Source: Candidatus Binatia bacterium
Lineage (GTDB): Bacteria > Desulfobacterota > Binatia > UBA12015
Reading direction: 5' to 3'
Assembly (NCBI GenBank): GCA_036563615.1
Contig: DATCMB010000006.1
Location: 380,149-444,148, forward strand
DNA: 64,000 nt
The position numbers and the translations under genes were made by a program. Shown here piece after piece: positions 7,158-16,032 of this stretch (position 1 is its first letter; every line of letters starts with the position of its first letter). Below the pieces are notes generated by a model. That model saw only the letters and a program-made list of their open reading frames with translations, was not told where the DNA came from and searched no databases.

Positions 7158-8615
7158 ATGACGAGCACGCCCGAGACGCTCGCGCCGCCGTCCATCCCTG
7201 GGCCGGTCGAGCGCGTGCCGTTCTTCGAGGCGCAGCGCCGGCACCGCCGCGGCAGCCTCGTGCTCACGGCGCTGTGCGCGCTCACCGTGCTCGCAATGGG
7301 CGGTGCTGCCGCGGTGCTCGCGACCCCGGCCGTGGTCGTGACGCTCGCGATCGCGCTCGGCGCAGCACGGCTCGTGCTGCCGCTGCCGCAGGCGCTCTGG
7401 GCGCCGATCGAGGGCTACATGGACGCGTACGGCATCGCGCTCGCGGGCGAGCCCGGCGAGATGGGCCGGCTCGCCGCCGCGGTCGTCGTGCTCGCGCCCG
7501 GCGTCGTGGTCGCGCTCGTCGTCTGGCTCGCGCTCTGGCGCTGGCTGCTCGCGTCCGGCGTCGACGGCATGGTGCACGCGCTCGGCGCGCGCGAGCTGCG
7601 TCCCGGCGACCTCGAGGAGCGCCAGCTCGCGAACGTCGCGAGCGAGGTCGCGGTCGCCTGCGGCGTGCGCGCGCCGCGCGTGCTGCTGGTCGACGGCGCT
7701 GCGGCGAACGCCGGCGTGATCGGCACCTCGCCGGACGACGCGACCGTCGTCGTCGCGCGCCGCCTGCTCGACGAGCTCGACCGCGCCGAGACGCAGGCGG
7801 TCGTCGCCCACCTCGTCGGCTCGGCGGCGAACGGCGACCTGCGCGGCTCGCTGCTGCTGGTCTCGGTGTTCCAGACCATGTCGGTCGTGCTGACGCTGCT
7901 CGATGCCCCGATGAGCGCGCCGGCGCGCGCGGCGCTGCGCGAGGTGTGGACCAAGGTCTGGCGGCGGCGCGCCGCCGATCCGGCCGACGTCGAGCGCGTC
8001 GCGCGCGTCCTCGCCGAGCGCTTCGACGCCGGCACGATGGACGAGGTGACGCGCTTTCTCGACTTCGAGTCGGCGCGCGGGATCCGACGTCCGCTGAAGC
8101 TCGCGCGCGCGATGCTCTTCCTGCCGCTCGCGCTCTTCGGCACGCTCGCGAAGGTGCTCGTGCTGCTCACCGTGCTGTTCGTGCTCGGGCCGCTGCTCGC
8201 GCTCGCGCTGCGCAGCCGGCGCTACCTCGCCGACGCGACCGCCGTCGAGCTGACGCGCAACCCCGACGCGCTCGCGCGCGCGCTCACCGACCTCGCGGCG
8301 CGCGGCGGCGTGATCGACGCCGGTCGCTGGCTCGAGCACCTGTTCATCGTCGGTCCGGAAGCGGTGTCGGCGCGGCTCGCCGCGGCGCACGCGCAGGCGC
8401 TGCAGCAGCTCGCGACGGCGCACGCCGAAGCGCCGCTGTTCGAGCGCGCGCTGCGCACGTGGGAGGACGCCGCCCGCCTGGCGCGCGAGCACGGCGAGCG
8501 CCACGAGAAGGCGCACGCGGGCGGCTTCGCGCGCCGGCACGGCATCGTGGTCGCGCTGCACCCGACGCTCGAGCGGCGGATCGCGCGTCTCGCCGCGCTC
8601 GGCGCGCGCCGGTGA
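7158..8615 (+). CDS. Membrane protein, degenerate M48 (HtpX-like) peptidase fold
   Basis: Protein of 485 residues with hydrophobic segments near residues 35-80 and 110-135, and another near 320-350. The middle part aligns by eye with M48 peptidases: an NAGVIG segment (family NAFA.G), LLDELDRAETQAVVAHLVGS where the family has AHELGH, then ANGDL, and later RRYLADATAVELTRNPDAL where the family has REY.AD. The HExxH motif is HLVGS and the third-ligand Glu is absent, so zinc binding and proteolysis are probably lost. Function unknown; a scaffold or substrate-binding role is possible. Start chosen at the ATG after a Gly/Arg-rich, non-conserved upstream stretch. Confidence 0.72.
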   Translation: MTSTPETLAPPSIPGPVERVPFFEAQRRHRRGSLVLTALCALTVLAMGGAAAVLATPAVVVTLAIALGAARLVLPLPQALWAPIEGYMDAYGIALAGEPGEMGRLAAAVVVLAPGVVVALVVWLALWRWLLASGVDGMVHALGARELRPGDLEERQLANVASEVAVACGVRAPRVLLVDGAAANAGVIGTSPDDATVVVARRLLDELDRAETQAVVAHLVGSAANGDLRGSLLLVSVFQTMSVVLTLLDAPMSAPARAALREVWTKVWRRRAADPADVERVARVLAERFDAGTMDEVTRFLDFESARGIRRPLKLARAMLFLPLALFGTLAKVLVLLTVLFVLGPLLALALRSRRYLADATAVELTRNPDALARALTDLAARGGVIDAGRWLEHLFIVGPEAVSARLAAAHAQALQQLATAHAEAPLFERALRTWEDAARLAREHGERHEKAHAGGFARRHGIVVALHPTLERRIARLAALGARR

Positions 8616-8687
8616 AGCGCGTGCGCGCGCACCGGTGGAGCGCTCGCGCGCGCGTGGCGCCGCACGGCGGAGTCGCGACGAGCGCGC

Positions 8688-9659
8688 TCACGACGCGCCG
8701 GCCGAGCGTTGCTTGACGTCGCGCCAGCGGAACGGCGCCGCGAGCTGCCCGAGGTAGCCGCTCGGGAAGCGCGGCATGTCCGGGATGCCGACGTCGGTCG
8801 GCGGGGAGACGTCGGGCGGCAGGTAGTAGGTGCCGAAGACGACGTCCCACACGGTCAGGTTCGAGCCGTAGTTGGTGTTCGCCTCGACGAGCTCGCGCGA
8901 GTGATGCCAGCGGTGCGGCTCCGCCATGCTGAAGACGCGGTTCAGCGGCCCGAGACGAACGTCGAGGTTCGCGTGCTGCAGCATGCCGAAGACGCCGTCG
9001 AACAGCAGGAAGAGCGCGAGCACCTGCTCCGGGCAGCCGAGCGCGATCAGCGGCACGTAGCCGACGGTGTAGAGCAGCGCGATGTCGACCGGATGAAAGC
9101 GTGCCGCGTTCAGGAAGTAGAGCCGCGGCGCGCTGTGGTGCACCGCGTGGAAGCGCCACAGCGTCTCGTGCTCGTGCTGCAAGCGGTGCAGCCAGTACTG
9201 CGGCAGCTCGGCGACCAGCAGCGCGAGCGCGAGCTGCGCGACGAGCGGCCACGAAGTCGGCCACAGCGTCACCCAGCCGCCGACGCCGAGCGCCGCGAGC
9301 CAGCCGGCGACGACGACGGCGATCGCGTCGAGCGTCGGCCGTACGAGCTGCGCGACCGTCACGCCCGAGACCGCGACGTGCGCGACGTCGGTCGCGACGT
9401 CGCCGTGCGAGCGCAGCCAGGTGTCGGTGTACGGCATGGCGCGCTCGGCGGCCGCGATCGCGAAGAGCGCGAGCAGCTCGAGCAGCAGCAGGGCGGGGGC
9501 CGTGCCGAGGAGCGGCATCAGCACCACCGCTGCCGCGAGCGGCGCTCCGAGCAGCAGTGGGAACGCGAGCCAGCGCAGCAGCGTGCGACCTGGCGACGCG
9601 GAAGGGGCGCTCGGGTCGAAGGTGTCGGCGGGGGCAAGCGGGTGCGCCGGGGAGCCCAC
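8688..9659 (-). CDS. Sterol desaturase/fatty acid hydroxylase family protein
   Basis: Integral-membrane di-iron oxygenase of 323 residues. Hydrophobic helices lie near residues 28-75 and 95-150, followed by the eight-histidine cluster: HRLQHEHE, HAVHHS, and HRWHHS with intermediate LQHAN. Such enzymes hydroxylate or desaturate sterols, fatty acids, carotenoids or alkylglycerols. The start is GTG at 9657-9659 with AGGAGG six bases upstream; an in-frame stop lies just before it. Substrate is not predictable; nearby P450 and CoA-dependent genes are compatible with lipid modification. Confidence 0.92.
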   Translation of the reverse strand: MGSPAHPLAPADTFDPSAPSASPGRTLLRWLAFPLLLGAPLAAAVVLMPLLGTAPALLLLELLALFAIAAAERAMPYTDTWLRSHGDVATDVAHVAVSGVTVAQLVRPTLDAIAVVVAGWLAALGVGGWVTLWPTSWPLVAQLALALLVAELPQYWLHRLQHEHETLWRFHAVHHSAPRLYFLNAARFHPVDIALLYTVGYVPLIALGCPEQVLALFLLFDGVFGMLQHANLDVRLGPLNRVFSMAEPHRWHHSRELVEANTNYGSNLTVWDVVFGTYYLPPDVSPPTDVGIPDMPRFPSGYLGQLAAPFRWRDVKQRSAGAS

Positions 9660-9889
9660 GCGCGCCTCCTAGCGCAAAGCGCGGGCGTCGGGGAAGCGTC
9701 CCGCGCAGCGCGTCGAGCCACTGATCGAGCGCAGCGCTGCGCCGCATGCGTCGCGGCGAAATATGCAGCGCCTCCTTCTCCGTGAGTGGGCGCGGAAACG
9801 CCGGATCGTTTGAAGGCCCGACCGCGAAGGCATAGTCCGCGCCGACGTCCGCCGGACGCAGCTCCTCCCCGACACGCAGAGGATCCACG

Positions 9890-11539
9890 ATGCCCCATGC
9901 GCTCCTTCGCTTGGCTCTGGTCGCTTCGGCTCTGCTCGCTTCGGTCTCCACGGCGCAGGCGCTGGTGACGCTCACCGGCGGCCAGCGCCTGACGGCCGTC
10001 GACGGCGCCCAGCCGCGACAGGATCGCATCACGTTCCGCTTCGCGAAGGACCCCGCGCTGCTGTCCCTGCAGAGCCCGCTCTGCCCCGCGCAGACCGAGG
10101 TGCGCTTCGTCACGAACGGCAGGGTGACGGCCGAGCAGATCCTCGACTGCACCAAGTGGAAGGCTTCGGGGCCGGGCTTCCGCTACGTCGACAACCCCGT
10201 CAAGCCGGGCAGCGTACGACGCATCCACTATCGCCCCGGCACGCTCGCGGTGACGCTGCAGGGCGTGCCGTACGCGAACGACCCGCTGACGGGGCCGGTC
10301 GAGTTCCTCGAGACCCACGTCACGATCGGCTCCGCGGAATACTGCGGGCGCTGGGTCGAGCGACCGGGGCGCTACGTCAAGAATACGACGAACCGCATCG
10401 TCATCCGGGGACCGACGACGGCGTGCCAGGCGAGCGGCGGCGACGGCCCGGGCGACGTCTGCGACGGCTCGTCCGGATCGTCGCTCGACCTCGCGACGTT
10501 CGCCGCGCCAGGTCCGTATCCCGTCGGCGAGCGGACGCTCGTGCTCGTCGACGCCTCGCGCTCGACCGCCCCGAACGGCAGCTACCCGGGCTCGCCCGAG
10601 CGCCGTCTGCCGACGCGCGTCTGGTATCCGGCGCAGACGGCCAGCACGAACGCCCCGCCGAGGACGAGCGACGGGCCGTTCCCGATCGTCGGCTGGGCGC
10701 ACGGCTTCACGAGCGGCAACGGCGAGGCGATGCCGATCGGACGCCACCTCGCGAGCCACGGCTACGTCGTCGTCGCGCCGACCTTCCCGCTGTCGAGCGG
10801 CGGCGCGCCGGGCGGACCGACGGTCGGCGACATGGCGAGCCAGCCGGCCGACGTCGACTTCGTGATGGACCAGCTCGGCGCCGGCGCGGCGGGCCAGGAC
10901 CTCGCGGCCGTGATCGACGCCGAGAGGCGCGGCATGGGCGGGCTGTCGCTCGGCGGCGGCACGGTGCTGATCGCGGCGTACCACCCGCACTGGCGCATCG
11001 CGGACCTCGACGCCGCGGTCGCGCTCGCGCCCGCGTCGTGCTTCTTCGGACCCGACTTCTACTCCGGATCGGTGCCGATGCTGATCGTCGCCGGCGACGC
11101 GGACATGCTGGTGCCGCTCGCCGATCCGCACCGCGCCTTCGAGCGCGCGGCGCCGCCCGTCACGATGGTCACGCTGCACGGCGCGAACCACATCGGCTTC
11201 ATCGGCATCGACGTGCCTGGCGTGATCAACTCGGACCTCGCGATCGCCTGTCCTGCCGTCGGCGCGGCCGGCTCCGTCATGGACCCGGGCGGCATCGCAC
11301 GGCTCGCGGCGGAGCTCGCGGTCGGCGCGGGGCCGGGCGCGGTCGACATCCTCGCCTGTGGCGCGGTTTGCGAGACCGAGCTGCCGCAGACGATGAGCGG
11401 CGAGCGCCAGGTCGAGCTCACCCGCGCCGCGGTGCTGGCGCACCTCGAGGCGGAGCTGCGCGGACGCCGCGAGGCACGGTGCTGGCTCGCAGAAGGGCTG
11501 CCGGCGAGCGACGCGGCGATGACGTTCGAGACGCGCTAG
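9890..11539 (+). CDS. Secreted alpha/beta hydrolase with an N-terminal beta-type domain
   Basis: Exported protein of 549 residues with a Sec signal peptide ending at AQA near residue 24. Residues about 25-190 form a Cys-containing domain that closely resembles the C-terminal domain of the zincin encoded at 28703. The remainder is a dienelactone-hydrolase/chlorophyllase-like esterase: HGFTSGNGE oxyanion region, nucleophile elbow GGLSLGGG, acid in GDADMLVPLAD, and His in LHGANHIGF. This fold is shared with polyester hydrolases and platelet-activating-factor acetylhydrolases, so an extracellular ester is the likely substrate. Start ATG has GAGGA upstream. Confidence 0.88.
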   Translation: MPHALLRLALVASALLASVSTAQALVTLTGGQRLTAVDGAQPRQDRITFRFAKDPALLSLQSPLCPAQTEVRFVTNGRVTAEQILDCTKWKASGPGFRYVDNPVKPGSVRRIHYRPGTLAVTLQGVPYANDPLTGPVEFLETHVTIGSAEYCGRWVERPGRYVKNTTNRIVIRGPTTACQASGGDGPGDVCDGSSGSSLDLATFAAPGPYPVGERTLVLVDASRSTAPNGSYPGSPERRLPTRVWYPAQTASTNAPPRTSDGPFPIVGWAHGFTSGNGEAMPIGRHLASHGYVVVAPTFPLSSGGAPGGPTVGDMASQPADVDFVMDQLGAGAAGQDLAAVIDAERRGMGGLSLGGGTVLIAAYHPHWRIADLDAAVALAPASCFFGPDFYSGSVPMLIVAGDADMLVPLADPHRAFERAAPPVTMVTLHGANHIGFIGIDVPGVINSDLAIACPAVGAAGSVMDPGGIARLAAELAVGAGPGAVDILACGAVCETELPQTMSGERQVELTRAAVLAHLEAELRGRREARCWLAEGLPASDAAMTFETR

Positions 11540-11593
11540 CGGCGCGGGCCCGCTCGACGCCCCCGGACCGTCCGCGGCGCGGCCGCGCGCTCG

Positions 11594-12946
11594 CTACGTC
11601 CGCGTCGTGCGCGCGCCCGGCGCGCGCAGCACGAGCAGCGCGATCTCCGGCGGGATGCCGACGCGCATCGGGTAGCCGTAGTAGCCGACGCAGCGGGTGA
11701 CGAACATCCGCATGTCGCCGCGCTCGAAGACGCCCTGATCGGGGATGCCGACCAGCCCGACGAGCGTGATCGCGCGGTCGCGCGTGACCTGCACGCCGAC
11801 GTGGCCGCCGTGCGTGTGGCCCGAAAGCACGAGGTCGGCGCAGCTCTCGGGGATCTCGAGGAAGGCGCGCGGGTCGTGGTTCAGGAAGATCCGCAGCGTG
11901 CCGTCGCGCTCGGGGAAGGACGACATCAGGCGCGCGTAGATCTCCTCGCGGCGCTCCCGAGCAAACAAAAAGTCCGCGCCCACGATCTCGATCGGCACGC
12001 CGCGCACCTCGATGCGCTCGGCGCGGTTGCGCAGCACGTGCACGCCCGCGGCGGTGAGCTTGCGCTCGAAGCGCTCCGGATCGTCGAAGTCGTGGTTGCC
12101 GAGGCAGGCCCACTGCCCGTAGGGCGCGCGGATCAGGGCGAGCGCGTCGTAGAGCGGCGCATCGAAGTCGCCGCTGCGGTGCGTGAGGAAGTCGCCGGTG
12201 TGCGCGACGAGATCGGGCTCGGACGCGTTCACCAGCTCCGCCATCCGCAGGAGCCGCTCGCGCGTCATGACGCCGCCGACGTGGATGTCGGACAGGTGCG
12301 CGACGCGCAGGCCGTCGAGCTCGGGCGGCAGGTTCGGCAGCTCGAGCTCGCGCTCCTCGACGCGCAGGTCGTAGGACAGCGGCACGCTCGAGAGCGAGAC
12401 GAAGAACGGCACACCGGCGCCGACGAGCCCTGCGCGCTGCAGCAGCAGCCGCCGCTCCGGCGACACGAGCCCGCCCGCGAGGTCGTCGCTCGCCGGCGGC
12501 ACGACGAGACGCCACAGCGCGCGCGCCGGGCGGCGCAGCAGGCGCACGAGGCCGAGCGCGGCGTAGCCCAAGAAGAGCAGCGCGTGCGCGCTGAACCACA
12601 CGGGACCGGCCCAGTTGATGCCGGTGCCCTGCAGCAGCGCGAGGCGGTCCGAGCCGCGCGTCAGGAGCTGCGCGACAAGAACAAAGTCGAGCGCGACGCC
12701 GAGCCCCGCGACCACCGCGAACACGCGCGGCAGCCGCGCGAGCGACTGCTGCAGCAGGAGGTCGAGGCGCAGGCGCGCGTAGGAGAACGGGACGATCGCG
12801 ATCGGCACCAGCGCCGCGAGCCAGAGCGCGCGGCGGTTCAGCGTCAAGCCCAGCGCGAGCGCGATGCCGAGGATCCCCACGTTCAGCGTCGCGAGCCAGA
12901 TCACGAGCCAGCGACGCGCGCGGGGGTAGGGTACTGCAACGGACAT
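11594..12946 (-). CDS. Membrane-anchored metallophosphoesterase (YkuE/YaeI type)
   Basis: 450 residues: about four N-terminal transmembrane helices (residues roughly 12-150), a linker with a further hydrophobic segment LVGAGVPFFVSLSS, then a calcineurin-like phosphoesterase domain. Dimetal motifs in order: VAHLSDIHVGG, AHTGDFL, CLGNHDFDD, FLNHDPR and LSGHTHGGH. Relatives of YkuE/YaeI act on phospholipid or UDP-diacylglucosamine-like substrates at the membrane; LpxG of Chlamydia belongs to this group. The histidine before the last motif and spacing are intact, so it should be active. It is convergent with the hydrolase gene. Confidence 0.9.
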   Translation of the reverse strand: MSVAVPYPRARRWLVIWLATLNVGILGIALALGLTLNRRALWLAALVPIAIVPFSYARLRLDLLLQQSLARLPRVFAVVAGLGVALDFVLVAQLLTRGSDRLALLQGTGINWAGPVWFSAHALLFLGYAALGLVRLLRRPARALWRLVVPPASDDLAGGLVSPERRLLLQRAGLVGAGVPFFVSLSSVPLSYDLRVEERELELPNLPPELDGLRVAHLSDIHVGGVMTRERLLRMAELVNASEPDLVAHTGDFLTHRSGDFDAPLYDALALIRAPYGQWACLGNHDFDDPERFERKLTAAGVHVLRNRAERIEVRGVPIEIVGADFLFARERREEIYARLMSSFPERDGTLRIFLNHDPRAFLEIPESCADLVLSGHTHGGHVGVQVTRDRAITLVGLVGIPDQGVFERGDMRMFVTRCVGYYGYPMRVGIPPEIALLVLRAPGARTTRT

Positions 12947-12994
12947 CGACTCGAGCTTACCGGATGTCGCGACGCTTTGCCGCCGCGCGTCCGG

Positions 12995-13726
12995 TCAAGC
13001 AGCGAAGACCTCCTCGAGAAACGCGCGCATCGCCGCCCAGGAGCGGCGCGCGGCGTTCGCGTCGTAGACGATTCCACGCTCGGGGAAGTACGCCCCCTCG
13101 AAGGTGAAGGCGTGCATCGCGTGACCGTAGGCGTGGAGCTGCCAGTCGGCCTTCGCCTCGGTGAGCTCGCGCGCGATCGCGAGGACCTCGGACGGCGGCG
13201 CGAGCGGATCCTCCCAGCCGTGCAGCAGCAGCACCTTGGCGGTGATCGGCGGCTGCGGGCCGAGGTTCGGCGGCTGGAAGACGCCGTGGAAGCTCACCAC
13301 GCCGAGGAGATCGGGCGGCACGGCGCGCGCGAGGTCGAGCACGCAGAGCCCGCCGAAGCAGTAGCCGATCGCGGCGATGCGCCGCGCGTCGACCGCGGGA
13401 TGGCGCTTCGCCGCTTCGAGCCCGGCGAGCAGGCGGCGGCGTAGCAGCGCGCGGTCGGCGAGCATCGGCGTCATGAGCGCGGTGTTGTCGCCGGTCTCCT
13501 CGCCGCGCACGCCCTTGCCGTAGACGTCGAGCGCGAACCCGACCCAGCCGAGCGCCGCGACGCGCTCGGTGATGGCGCGGATGCTCTGGTTCTGACCGCT
13601 CCAGTCGTGCGCGACGAGCACGCAGGGGCGCGGCGCGTCGAGCGCCGCGTCGTGCGCGACGTATGCCTCGCAGACCGTGTCGTCGGCGCGGTAGTCGAGG
13701 AACTCGGTGCGCAGACCGGTCGTCAT
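12995..13726 (-). CDS. Dienelactone hydrolase family protein
   Basis: Alpha/beta hydrolase of 243 residues. The triad is of the dienelactone-hydrolase type with a cysteine nucleophile: Cys123 in IGYCFGG, Asp173 in LHGWEDPLAP and His202 in AYGHAMHAF. Characterised members open the lactone of dienelactone in chlorocatechol breakdown, but many homologues have other ester or lactone substrates. Its ATG overlaps the stop of the upstream monooxygenase gene by four bases (TCAT on the plus strand), so the two are translationally coupled. Confidence 0.92.
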   Translation of the reverse strand: MTTGLRTEFLDYRADDTVCEAYVAHDAALDAPRPCVLVAHDWSGQNQSIRAITERVAALGWVGFALDVYGKGVRGEETGDNTALMTPMLADRALLRRRLLAGLEAAKRHPAVDARRIAAIGYCFGGLCVLDLARAVPPDLLGVVSFHGVFQPPNLGPQPPITAKVLLLHGWEDPLAPPSEVLAIARELTEAKADWQLHAYGHAMHAFTFEGAYFPERGIVYDANAARRSWAAMRAFLEEVFAA

Positions 13727-14835
13727 CGCGCCGCCACCCCCTGCGCCGTCGCCTCGGCCTGCTGCGCGAGCGGCGGCACCGCCTTCAGCTCCGGCAGCAC
13801 CTCGCGCGCGAAGAGACGCATGCTGCGCACCGCCTCCTCGTGCGGCATGCCGGCGTAGCTGAACGCGGCGACGAAGCTCTCCGAGCCCGTGCGCTGCCGG
13901 TTCTCGAGCACGCGCTCGTAGCACTGCTCGGGCGTGCCCCAGACCTGCAGCGAGAGGAAGAACTCGGTGAGCGCGTCGGCGCCGCCGCTGCGGATGATCT
14001 CCTGCAGCCTGGCGTAGGATTCGTAGCCCTTGATGAAGGCGAGGTGCTCGCCGCGTAGCTCGTAGTGCTTCATCACCGTGCGCCAGTAGCCGCCGATGTA
14101 GCGCACCGCCATCTCGCGGGCGCGGTCGGCGCTCTCGTCGCAGAACGTCCAGCCGGCGACGATCGGCGGCGGCGCCTCGGCGCCGTTCACGTCGCGGTAG
14201 ATGCGGCGGTACTCGGCGAGCTCGGCCTCGACCTGCTCCCACGGCTTCTGCGGAATGATCAGGATGCCGACGCCGAGCTGCGCCATGAGGCGCGAGGATT
14301 CGGGCGACACGGCGGCGGCGTACGTGCGGCCGCGGAAGGTCTTGAAGGGGCGCGGCCGGATCGGCGCCCGCGGCTGCTGGAGGAACTTGCCGCGGTACTC
14401 GCAGTAGCCGTCCTCGAGGCCGCGCAGCAGCATCTCCGCCGCCTCGACGAAGCGCTCGCGCGACTCGCCCATCGGCACGCGGAAGCCCTCGAACTCGACG
14501 CGCCCGAGCCCGCGTCCGATGCCGAGGATGAAGCGGCCGCCGGACATGGTGTCGAGCATCGACACCTGCTCGGCGACGCGCAGCGGATCGTGCCACGGCA
14601 GCACGACCACCATCGAGCCGATCTGGATGCGCTCGGTGCGCGCCGCGACCCAGGTGAGGAACTGCAGCACGTCGGGGCACATCGTGTAGTCGGTGAAGTG
14701 GTGCTCGACGCCCCACACCGAGTCGAAGCCGAGCGGCTCGGCGAGATCCGCGAGCCGCAGGTCGTCCGCGTAGACGTCCTGGTCGGGACGTGCGTCCTCG
14801 GGGTTCTGGAAGATCGCCGTCATGCCGACGTGCAT
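13723..14835 (-). CDS. LLM-class flavin-dependent monooxygenase
   Basis: Bacterial luciferase-like TIM-barrel protein of 370 residues binding FMN or F420. Family features: FDSVWGVEHHFTDY in the first third, GRFILGIGRGL for cofactor phosphate binding, and a conserved C-terminal half with WGTPEQCYERV. The start ATG is preceded by AAGGAGGGCGACC. It is coupled by an ATGA overlap to the dienelactone-hydrolase-like gene, suggesting oxygenation of a compound followed by ester or lactone opening. Substrate unknown. Confidence 0.92.
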   Translation of the reverse strand: MHVGMTAIFQNPEDARPDQDVYADDLRLADLAEPLGFDSVWGVEHHFTDYTMCPDVLQFLTWVAARTERIQIGSMVVVLPWHDPLRVAEQVSMLDTMSGGRFILGIGRGLGRVEFEGFRVPMGESRERFVEAAEMLLRGLEDGYCEYRGKFLQQPRAPIRPRPFKTFRGRTYAAAVSPESSRLMAQLGVGILIIPQKPWEQVEAELAEYRRIYRDVNGAEAPPPIVAGWTFCDESADRAREMAVRYIGGYWRTVMKHYELRGEHLAFIKGYESYARLQEIIRSGGADALTEFFLSLQVWGTPEQCYERVLENRQRTGSESFVAAFSYAGMPHEEAVRSMRLFAREVLPELKAVPPLAQQAEATAQGVAAR

Positions 14836-15076
14836 GGTCGCCCTCCTTGGTTCGCGTCGACGCTAGCGCAGGCGCCGAGTGGGTTGAAGCGAGGCGCCGC
14901 GTCGTGCGCGACGTCGTGCCGCGGCGCGGCAAGCGCCTCGCGCACGAGCACCCGCGCGGAGCACGCGCACGAGGCACGTGCACGCGGGGGCCGTCGCGAC
15001 TTCCTGCGCGCCACCCGCGCTGCGCACGTGCTCGCACCGGCTTGCGCTGCGTCCCCGAGCGGCGCAAACGAAGCGG

Positions 15077-15943
15077 ATGCGCTTCTCGTACGCCGAGTCG
15101 ATGTGCGATCCGCGGCACTACGTGCCGCTCGCGAAGGCCGCGGAGGAGGCCGGCTGGCACTCCTTCGTCGTCCCCGACAGCATCTGCTACCCGCGCGACT
15201 CGGACAGCCGCTATCCCTACACGCCCGACGGCGACCGGCGCTTCCTCGAGGACAAGCCGTTCATCGAGCCGTTCTCGCTGATCCCGGCGCTCGCCGCGGT
15301 GACCGAGCGCCTGCGCTTCGCGACCTTCGTCGTCAAGCTACCAATTCGCCATCCCGTGCTGGTCGCGAAGTCGGTCGCCTCGGTCGCGGTGATGAGCGAC
15401 GGCCGCTTCGCGTTCGGCGTCGGCACGAGCCCGTGGCCCGAGGACTTCCAGGTGACGGGCACCGAGTGGAAGACGCGCGGCCGCCGCATGGACGAGATGA
15501 TCGAGATCGTCCGCGGCCTGACCAAGGGCGGCTACTACGAGTTCCACGGCCGGCACTACGACGTCCCGGCGATCAAGATCTGCCCCGTGCCCGCGAAGCC
15601 GGTGCCGATCCTGATCGGCGGGCACGCGGAGGCGGCGCTGCGTCGCGCGGCGCGCATCGGCGACGGCTGGATGCACGCGGGTAGCGGCGACCTCGACGCG
15701 CTGCTCGTGCGTCTCGCGGAGCTGCGCCGCGAGTACGGCCGCGAGCGCGAGCCGTTCGAGGTGCACGTGATCTCGCTCGACGCCTACACCGTCGACGGCG
15801 TCAAGCGCCTCGAGGACCGCGGCGTGACCGACGTCATCGTCGGCTTCCGCAACCCGTACGTCGAGCCGATCGACTCGCAGACCCTGCAGCAGAAGATCGA
15901 CATGCTGCGGATGTATGCGGATCAGGTGATCGCGAAGGTGTGA
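15077..15943 (+). CDS. LLM-class F420/FMN-dependent oxidoreductase
   Basis: Luciferase-like oxidoreductase of 288 residues, shorter than the preceding family member and of the TIGR03619-like F420 branch by general pattern: FSYAESMCDP, FVVPDSICYPRD, GRFAFGVGTSPWPEDF, VPILIGGHAEAALRRAARIGD. The ATG at 15077 begins the conserved N-terminus; upstream codons are not conserved-looking. It is divergent from the other LLM gene across 241 bases in which I see no clear promoter. Substrate unknown. Confidence 0.9.
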   Translation: MRFSYAESMCDPRHYVPLAKAAEEAGWHSFVVPDSICYPRDSDSRYPYTPDGDRRFLEDKPFIEPFSLIPALAAVTERLRFATFVVKLPIRHPVLVAKSVASVAVMSDGRFAFGVGTSPWPEDFQVTGTEWKTRGRRMDEMIEIVRGLTKGGYYEFHGRHYDVPAIKICPVPAKPVPILIGGHAEAALRRAARIGDGWMHAGSGDLDALLVRLAELRREYGREREPFEVHVISLDAYTVDGVKRLEDRGVTDVIVGFRNPYVEPIDSQTLQQKIDMLRMYADQVIAKV

Positions 15944-16032
15944 CGCCGCTCACGCGCGGCGCAACTGGCACCACGTGCACGCGCCGAACTGGCTCTTTCT
16001 CGGAGCCGCGCACGACCTCTAGACGCGCGACC

